Assembly (NCBI GenBank): GCA_964383845.1
Contig: CAYLIF010000001.1
Span: 100,940-164,939, forward strand
Source: JAAZGD01 sp964383845
Lineage (GTDB): Bacteria; Bacillota; Clostridia; Peptostreptococcales; Anaerovoracaceae
Direction: 5' to 3'
Length of the DNA: 64,000 bases
Below the pieces are notes generated by a model. That model had not been told where the DNA came from and made no database searches. It was given only the letters and a program-made list of their open reading frames with translations. Each line of letters begins with the position of its first letter. Position 1 is the first letter of the stretch. A program made the position numbers and the translations under genes. Of the stretch, positions 59,047-64,000 are shown in pieces.

Positions 59047-60660
59047 GTGACAAAAAAATCTTTCTTTCAAGGTGCGGTAATACTAGCATCAGCAGGAATC
59101 ATAATTAAAGTATTGGGAGCATTTTTTAGAATTCCCTTAGCAAATATGATAGGCACTCAAGGTATGGCATATTATCAGGCTGCATACCCTGTGTATGTCT
59201 TTTTTATGATGTTGGCAACTGCGGGAATTCCTGTGGCTATATCTAGAATGGTTTCAGAACGTATGGCTGTTGGTAATCATTATGGCGCCCATAAAGTTTT
59301 TCGGGTATCACTTGTTCTATTACTCACTATTGGTATTGTATCTTTTTCTGTTTGCTTTTTTGGCGCGGGGGCCTTGGTACGCTTAATCAATATGGAGGGA
59401 GCGTATTTAGCTATGAGATCTATAGCCCCAGCTCTTCTTTTCGTATCCATGATGGCAGCTTTTCGAGGCTACTTTCAAGGTATGCAAAATATGAAACCAA
59501 CTGCCACATCTCAAGTGATTGAACAGCTATTTAGAGTAAGTGTAGGGCTTACTTTGGCCTATGTTTTTATAAAAACTGGAACTATGGAAGCTGCAGGCGG
59601 TGCAGCTTTTGGAGCAACTATTGGTGGGATTGCAGGATTGGTAACTGTGATAATCATTTATCTCGGCAAAAAAAATGGCTTGAAAGAAGACATTTTAAGA
59701 ACCCAGGGAATGGAAACTGAATCTGGCAAAAAGATATTAGGGAAGATTTTCATGATTGCTGTTCCAATTACTATAGGAGCAGCCATTATGCCTATTATGA
59801 ACTTTATCGATGTGGCTATAATCATGCGCCGGCTAGAATTTGCAGGTTATATGGCTATAGAAGCCGAAGACCTTTATGGACAACTATCAGGTTTTGCGGG
59901 GCCATTAATTAATTTCCCTCAGGTTCTAACTCAGGCCGTAGCCATGAGTCTTGTTCCTACTGTTGCAATGGCATGGAAACAAAAAGACGAGCAATTTTTA
60001 CAAAGCAATATAAGCTTGGGTTTGAGAACCGCTATGATTGCTGGTTTCCCATGTGCAGTAGGGCTTATAGTACTAGCAGAACCCATTATGCTTCTACTTT
60101 ATCCACTTCAAAGAGAGAGTGCTTTAGAGGCCGCTCCTATACTTATGATCATGGCCTTTGGTGTTATATTCCTATCTACAGTGCAGACGCTAACTGGAGT
60201 GCTCCAAGGGGTTGGTAAGCAACTTGTACCAGTGGGCAACCTAGCAATGGGAGCTATAATAAAGATTGGAATAACCTGGTGGCTTGCGGGAATTTATAGC
60301 GTGAATGTTAAAGGAGCTGCAATTGGAACAGTTTGCGCATATATGGTGGCAGCGATACTTAATCTTATAGCTGTTAGAAGACATACGGGTACTCATTTTG
60401 ACCTAAAAATGACCTTTTTGAAACCAGGCTTTTCAGCTGTAATTATGGGTTTTGCTGTAATTGGAACATATAGGATGAGTTATGATTTTCTAGGCTCTAA
60501 TGCATTCGCTACAGTGATAGCAATAGTAGTGGGAGCATTGGTATATGGGGCACTTTTGTTCTTAACTAAATCAGTTACCCGACAAGAAGTGGAAAGAATG
60601 CCCAAGGGGAAAAGAATTTTAGCCTTGATTGACAAGTTTCAGCGGGGCAAGATTACTTAG
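59047..60660 (+). CDS. MurJ/SpoVB-like polysaccharide flippase (MATE/MOP superfamily)
   Basis: A 537-residue membrane protein with 12-14 transmembrane segments. The N-terminal 'GAVILASAGIIIKVLGAFFRIPLANMIGTQGMAYYQAAYPVY' and 'FRGYFQGMQNMKPTATSQVIEQLFRV' are the signatures of the SpoVB/YabM/YtgP branch of the MOP exporter family, related to lipid II flippase MurJ. The start is GTG with GAGGAG six bases upstream. Bacillus has the homologue yabM at this place before mazG. It may flip lipid II or another polyprenyl-linked sugar, perhaps in sporulation. Confidence 0.9.
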   Translation: MTKKSFFQGAVILASAGIIIKVLGAFFRIPLANMIGTQGMAYYQAAYPVYVFFMMLATAGIPVAISRMVSERMAVGNHYGAHKVFRVSLVLLLTIGIVSFSVCFFGAGALVRLINMEGAYLAMRSIAPALLFVSMMAAFRGYFQGMQNMKPTATSQVIEQLFRVSVGLTLAYVFIKTGTMEAAGGAAFGATIGGIAGLVTVIIIYLGKKNGLKEDILRTQGMETESGKKILGKIFMIAVPITIGAAIMPIMNFIDVAIIMRRLEFAGYMAIEAEDLYGQLSGFAGPLINFPQVLTQAVAMSLVPTVAMAWKQKDEQFLQSNISLGLRTAMIAGFPCAVGLIVLAEPIMLLLYPLQRESALEAAPILMIMAFGVIFLSTVQTLTGVLQGVGKQLVPVGNLAMGAIIKIGITWWLAGIYSVNVKGAAIGTVCAYMVAAILNLIAVRRHTGTHFDLKMTFLKPGFSAVIMGFAVIGTYRMSYDFLGSNAFATVIAIVVGALVYGALLFLTKSVTRQEVERMPKGKRILALIDKFQRGKIT

Positions 60661-60697
60661 TTTCAGCAGGAAAGTTTAAAGGAGATATTCGAGAAAC

Positions 60698-61519
60698 ATG
60701 GTAATAGGAAAAGATCAGCTAAAGCAAACAGCAAAGACTGAAGCGGAAGCTATAATGCGTTTAGGTGATATTGTCAGAGTTTTACGCAAGGAGTGTCCAT
60801 GGGACAAAGTGCAGACTCATGAGAGCCTGAAAAGCTGTTTGTTGGAAGAGTCCTATGAAGTTGTAGAGGCAATCAATAACAAAGATGATCAAAACCTAGA
60901 GGAAGAATTGGGAGACGTGCTTCTTCAGGTGGTTTTTCATGGAATTCTTGGAGAAGAAAATAACAGCTTTGACCTTTTAAGTGTAATAAACAGAGAATGC
61001 GAGAAAATGATACGGCGCCACCCTCATATTTTTTTCAAAGAAAAGATTGATACTATTGACAAAGTCCTTGATAAATGGGAGAATGTCAAGAGAAAAGAGC
61101 GTGGAGACGCTTCCCATACAGCGGGATTAATGGATGTCCCGAAAGCCTTACCTGCTTTGTTAAGAAGTTATAAACTTCAAGCCAAAGCAGCTCAAGCTGG
61201 ATTTGACTGGGAAGAAGTATCGGCGGCTTTTCTGAAGATTGAAGAAGAGCTCTTAGAGTTAAGACAGGCGACTAATCAGGATGATAAGAAAGGGATGGCG
61301 GAAGAATTAGGAGACTTACTTTTTTCTGTTGTCAATGTAGCTAGGTTTTTAAACATTAATCCTGAAGAAGCCTTAAACTCGACTTCGGTGAAATTCATAA
61401 AAAGATTTTCCGAAATAGAGCGAAAGGCCAAGGCTTCCGGCAAAAATCTGGAAGAAATGTCTTTAGAGGAGATGGATGAGCTTTGGGAGGATGCAAAGCT
61501 TTTGGAAGTCATTAAATAA
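60698..61519 (+). CDS. mazG: Nucleoside triphosphate pyrophosphohydrolase MazG
   Basis: A 273-residue all-helical NTP pyrophosphatase with two MazG domains. The first, about residues 18-130, has 'RVLRKECPWDKVQTHESLKSCLLEESYEVVEAI' and 'LEEELGDVLLQVVFH'; the second, about 160-250, has 'AEELGDLLFSVVNVARFL'. It removes non-canonical nucleotides. Unlike Bacillus YabN there is no fused SAM-methyltransferase domain. The position after the MurJ-like gene and before hup and rqcP is conserved. Confidence 0.94.
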   Translation: MVIGKDQLKQTAKTEAEAIMRLGDIVRVLRKECPWDKVQTHESLKSCLLEESYEVVEAINNKDDQNLEEELGDVLLQVVFHGILGEENNSFDLLSVINRECEKMIRRHPHIFFKEKIDTIDKVLDKWENVKRKERGDASHTAGLMDVPKALPALLRSYKLQAKAAQAGFDWEEVSAAFLKIEEELLELRQATNQDDKKGMAEELGDLLFSVVNVARFLNINPEEALNSTSVKFIKRFSEIERKAKASGKNLEEMSLEEMDELWEDAKLLEVIK

Positions 61520-61559
61520 TCCACGGAATCATTAGAGTTATGAAGGAGGAATTGTACAC

Positions 61560-61838
61560 ATGAATAAAGCAGAATTAGTGACTGCAGTAGCAGACAAAGC
61601 GGCAATTACCAAGAAAGATGCAGAAATCGCAGTTAACAGCTTCATTGAAGTAATTCAAGACGCATTAGTTAAAGGTGAAAAAGTACAGTTGATAGGTTTC
61701 GGAACCTTCGAAACAAGAGATAGAAAAGAAAGACAAGGAAGAAACCCTAGAAAACCCGACGAAGTTATCAAGATTGCTGCATCGAAAGCTCCTGTTTTCA
61801 AAGCAGGAAAAGCTTTAAAAGATGCTGTTAACAAATAG
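61560..61838 (+). CDS. hup: DNA-binding protein HU
   Basis: A 92-residue nucleoid protein that binds and bends DNA without sequence preference. It begins 'MNKAELVTAVADKAAITKKDAE' and contains 'VQLIGFGTFETRDRKERQGRNPRKPDEVIKI', the beta arm with the conserved RNP tip. AAGGAGG precedes the ATG by ten bases and a terminator follows at 61852, so it may also be expressed on its own. Confidence 0.96.
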   Translation: MNKAELVTAVADKAAITKKDAEIAVNSFIEVIQDALVKGEKVQLIGFGTFETRDRKERQGRNPRKPDEVIKIAASKAPVFKAGKALKDAVNK

Positions 61839-61851
61839 AAATTAACTTGAT

Positions 61852-61882
61852 AAAGAGAGCGGTGTAGGCCGCTCTCTTTTCA
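61852..61882 (+). terminator. Intrinsic terminator after hup
   Basis: A perfect 11-bp stem AAAGAGAGCGG / CCGCTCTCTTT (61852-61862 and 61869-61879) has a 6-nt loop and ends in T. Confidence 0.8.
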
Positions 61883-61938
61883 TTTCCCGAGTAATTTCTT
61901 AGGGTAGGTTAGTTAGATTAATTAGTATAGAGGTAATT

Positions 61939-62184
61939 ATGCGAATTGATAAATTTTTAAAAAATTCAAGGTTGATAAAACGTCGCACCATTGCCAAGGA
62001 AGCTTGTGATACTGGTAAGGTAACACTTAATGATAGACCAGCCAAAGCAGGCAGCGAGGTCAAAGAAGGTGATGTTATAAGGTTGGAATTTGGAAGAGGA
62101 ACCCTTGTGTTAAGAGTGCTATTATTAAGTGAATCATCAAAAAAAGAGGACGCACATGGTATGTATGAGATAATTGAAGGGTAG
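61939..62184 (+). CDS. rqcP: S4-domain RNA-binding protein RqcP (HslR/YabO)
   Basis: An 81-residue protein made of an S4 RNA-binding domain: 'MRIDKFLKNSRLIKRRTIAKEACDTGKVTLNDRPAKAGSEVKEGDVIRL'-type N-terminus with the conserved 'KRRTIAKEACD'. In Bacillus the homologue works with RqcH in alanine tailing of peptides stuck on large ribosomal subunits. It is near pth and mazG in Firmicutes, which supports the assignment. AGAGGTAATT precedes the ATG. Confidence 0.88.
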   Translation: MRIDKFLKNSRLIKRRTIAKEACDTGKVTLNDRPAKAGSEVKEGDVIRLEFGRGTLVLRVLLLSESSKKEDAHGMYEIIEG

Positions 62185-62197
62185 GGGGGAATAGTTA

Positions 62198-62710
62198 ATG
62201 AGAAGGCACTCTAAAATCACTAAATTAGTAGTCATTTCATTTATGATTACTTTGGAAGTTCTCTTAACAAGGATCTTTGCTATTTTTATGCCTACTTCCT
62301 TTAGGCTATCGTTGGGATTCCTCCCTGTAGCTATGACATCTATTCTTTACGGGCCTCTTTGGGCGGGGGTGTCTTATGCTATGGGTGATATCATTGGTAT
62401 GCTAATTTTCCCTATGGGACCATATTTCCCCGGTTTTACTGTGACAGCATTTTTGACAGGCATGACTTTCGGACTGGTTCTTTATGGCAAGCCCATTACA
62501 TTTAAAAGGACCTTGCTGGCTTCTCTTATAGTAGTAATATTTTTAAATCTGATTCTTGATACATTTTGGCTCTATATACTTTTTGACCAAGCCGTGGTGG
62601 CTATGTTGCCTTTACGATTAGTTAAAGCTGGGCTTACATTAGCAATACAAACTACACTAATTCCACTAACTTGGAATAGATACTTATCTAAAATTGATTT
62701 TTTAAGATGA
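62198..62710 (+). CDS. folT: ECF transporter S component, folate type (FolT-like)
   Basis: A 170-residue membrane protein with five to six transmembrane helices, the substrate-specificity subunit of an energy-coupling factor transporter. Its 'FRLSLGFLPVAMTSILYGPLWAGVSYAMGDIIGMLIFPMGPYFPGFT'-type region matches the folate-family S components. It needs the EcfA/EcfA'/EcfT module, which is not in the window. AGGGGGGAA precedes the ATG; the next gene begins 10 bases after the stop. Confidence 0.8.
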   Translation: MRRHSKITKLVVISFMITLEVLLTRIFAIFMPTSFRLSLGFLPVAMTSILYGPLWAGVSYAMGDIIGMLIFPMGPYFPGFTVTAFLTGMTFGLVLYGKPITFKRTLLASLIVVIFLNLILDTFWLYILFDQAVVAMLPLRLVKAGLTLAIQTTLIPLTWNRYLSKIDFLR

Positions 62711-62720
62711 TAAGGTGATT

Positions 62721-63947
62721 ATGAAAAAAATATACTATAACTATGTAGCATTAAATATATTCTCTTACGCTGCTATAGGCATGCTATTTCCTTTAATTGG
62801 ACAATATTTATATTCCTTGGGCTTTGATGGGACACAAATAGGTACGACTATTGCTTTGTCTACTGTGATAGCTATTTTTGCTACCACCTTTTGGGGAGAA
62901 AGATACAACAACAGTCTGAAAAGAAAGAGAGTAGTTGTTTTTCTTTGTTTAATTTCAGCTATTTGGGCTCTGCTATTACTGAGCGTTGAAATCTATTTGG
63001 TTTTCCTGATAGGCTTCATGATACTGTTCTTTTTCTACTCACCTATTATGGGACTAAATGATGCCATGACTATAGAATCAGGGCAATCTTTCAATAGTAT
63101 AAGAAAGTGGGGAAGCATTGGTTTTGCCTTAGCTACATTTGTTGCGGGGAAGTCCGCAGAAGCCTTCGGCCTTTGGATTATATTTCCCGGCTTTTCATTA
63201 AGCTTCGTCTTATCCGCATTGGCGATAATGATAATGATTCGAAGAGAGAATAAGAAGAAAACCACACTGAGTAAAGTAGATGTCGCAGAAGTAGGGGCAG
63301 ATTCAGAGAAACCTCATATAAAAGTAGAACCTACAAAGTACATTCATCTTATAAGAAATAAAAAGTATCTAGCTATTTTGATTAGTGCTTTTTTTGTAAT
63401 GGGAACTAATGTTGCGAATAACACGTATTTTTCTTTCCTATATATAGAAGGCGGGGGCAATATAGGTGGTGTTGGCACAGCCTTTTTATTAATGGCAGGC
63501 AGTGAAGCTATATTCATGGCCTTATCCAAAAGAATCTCACAAAAGATTTCCTTGGAGCGGACAATTTTATTGGCTATGATAATATCTGTATTAAGGTATG
63601 GATGGTATAGCACCGGTCCTTCATCAGGGCTTTTATTAGGGACCTTCTTTTTGCAAGGGATAGTAAATGGAATTATCCTTGTAGAGTTCATAAGATACAT
63701 TCATAAAACAGTAGAAGTAAAAGAATTGGGAATGGCTATATCTCTTTACTATGCGGTATCAACCAACCTCTCTACTATCTTCTGCCAGTTCCTTGGAGGC
63801 CTTGCCTTGGACTTTGGAGGTGGATCCTCTGTCTATCTATTCTTTTCTTTGTATAATGTTGTAGGGGTTGTAGTTTATCTCTTATTTGGGCTTCATCGAT
63901 CTTCACTCAAAGATAAAAAACCTGGAAAGCCAGTAAACAAGCCATAA
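62721..63947 (+). CDS. Major facilitator superfamily transporter
   Basis: A 408-residue protein with 12 predicted transmembrane segments in two halves separated by a charged central loop (about residues 180-210, 'RRENKKKTTLSKVDVAEVGAD'). Layout and 'AIGMLFPLIGQYLYSLGFDGTQIGTTIAL' resemble the MFS_1-like group that includes PPP-family and nucleoside- or sugar-type symporters; substrate cannot be assigned. The start ATG 62721 follows AAGGTG; GTG 62715 overlaps that site. Confidence 0.8.
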   Translation: MKKIYYNYVALNIFSYAAIGMLFPLIGQYLYSLGFDGTQIGTTIALSTVIAIFATTFWGERYNNSLKRKRVVVFLCLISAIWALLLLSVEIYLVFLIGFMILFFFYSPIMGLNDAMTIESGQSFNSIRKWGSIGFALATFVAGKSAEAFGLWIIFPGFSLSFVLSALAIMIMIRRENKKKTTLSKVDVAEVGADSEKPHIKVEPTKYIHLIRNKKYLAILISAFFVMGTNVANNTYFSFLYIEGGGNIGGVGTAFLLMAGSEAIFMALSKRISQKISLERTILLAMIISVLRYGWYSTGPSSGLLLGTFFLQGIVNGIILVEFIRYIHKTVEVKELGMAISLYYAVSTNLSTIFCQFLGGLALDFGGGSSVYLFFSLYNVVGVVVYLLFGLHRSSLKDKKPGKPVNKP

Positions 63948-63989
63948 AAAAGATTCCCGAAAAGAAATGAAAACTTATGCAGAAAGTTG

Positions 63990-64000
63990 TTGACAAAGGT
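63990..64000 (+). promoter_or_regulatory. Consensus -35 element at the window edge
   Basis: TTGACA at 63990-63995 lies 43 bases after the MFS stop codon and looks like a -35 box; its -10 is outside the window. Promoters of this kind often precede rRNA or tRNA operons. Confidence 0.25.

Noticed and set aside
1..64000. CRISPR array, prophage, insertion sequence or known defence system
   Set aside because: No regularly spaced repeats, transposase, integrase or phage structural genes were seen; gene content and base composition are uniform.

Overview
The window is a continuous stretch of chromosome from an anaerobic, low-GC Firmicute, most likely a member of the Clostridia. The evidence is the A+T-rich sequence with consensus sigma-A promoters and strong AGGAGG-type ribosome binding sites, the [FeFe]-hydrogenase maturation genes hydE, hydF and hydG, a bacterial selenocysteine operon, pyruvate phosphate dikinase, the PRTase-type repressor PurR, and a spoVG/purR/glmU/prs/pth/mfd/murJ-like/mazG/rqcP neighbourhood like that of spore-forming Firmicutes. 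Nothing resembles a prophage, insertion sequence or CRISPR array. Most of the window is housekeeping and central metabolism with a few rearranged or modified genes.

Layout. 1-4.3 kb: tail of a flavin-type oxidase gene, then hydE-hydF-hydG behind a leader that contains a complete intrinsic terminator. 4.3-6.9 kb: a membrane GGDEF/HD-GYP signalling protein. 7-8.8 kb: an ArsR-family regulator with a CoA-disulfide-reductase-like flavoprotein. 8.9-10.9 kb: tRNA-Pro and, on the other strand, an HD-domain protein and a nitronate monooxygenase-like protein. Around 11.45 kb two divergent genes, both apparently missing their 5' ends, abut: a regulator fragment and an S-layer-homology (SLH) protein. 14-19.4 kb: MscS channel, hotdog thioesterase, ppdK and a YczE-like membrane protein. 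19.4-24.4 kb: a selenocysteine operon, tRNA-Sec(UCA)-selD-selA-selB-HesB-like gene, in which selD and the HesB-like gene both carry an in-frame TGA read as selenocysteine. 24.4-33.8 kb: thpR (reverse strand) and a glycogen operon glgB-glgC-glgD-glgA/GH13 followed by nadE and an LD-carboxypeptidase. 33.9-46 kb: an oligopeptide ABC importer, two M20 peptidases, an acyl-CoA synthetase, a class V PLP enzyme and a homoserine dehydrogenase. 46-47.7 kb: a YihY-family membrane protein and a six-tRNA cluster on the reverse strand. 47.9-49.1 kb: two stress-type envelope proteins, the first with a possible -1 frameshift. 49.2-63.9 kb: purR-spoVG (reverse) divergent from murC-glmU(C-terminal domain only)-prs-pth-mfd, then a deaminase, a MurJ-like flippase, mazG, hup, rqcP, a folate-type ECF S component and an MFS transporter.

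How it works together. HydE and HydG make the diiron ligands of the [FeFe]-hydrogenase H-cluster and HydF is the scaffold; the hydrogenase itself is not here. The sec operon carries the Sec tRNA, both synthesis enzymes, the dedicated elongation factor and one client selenoprotein, and SelD needs the pathway for its own translation. The glycogen operon runs from ADP-glucose synthesis to polymerisation and branching, with an amylase module attached to the synthase. The opp/M20 block reads as import and intracellular hydrolysis of peptides or acylated amino acids.

The points most worth a second look are the hydE attenuator-like leader, the HesB-like selenoprotein with a visible SECIS hairpin, the possible A_AAA_AAG frameshift in the YtxH-like gene, the stand-alone GlmU acetyltransferase domain, the GlgA-GH13 fusion, and the head-to-head truncated genes near 11,450. 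All functions are inferred by reading translations and motifs; no database search was possible.
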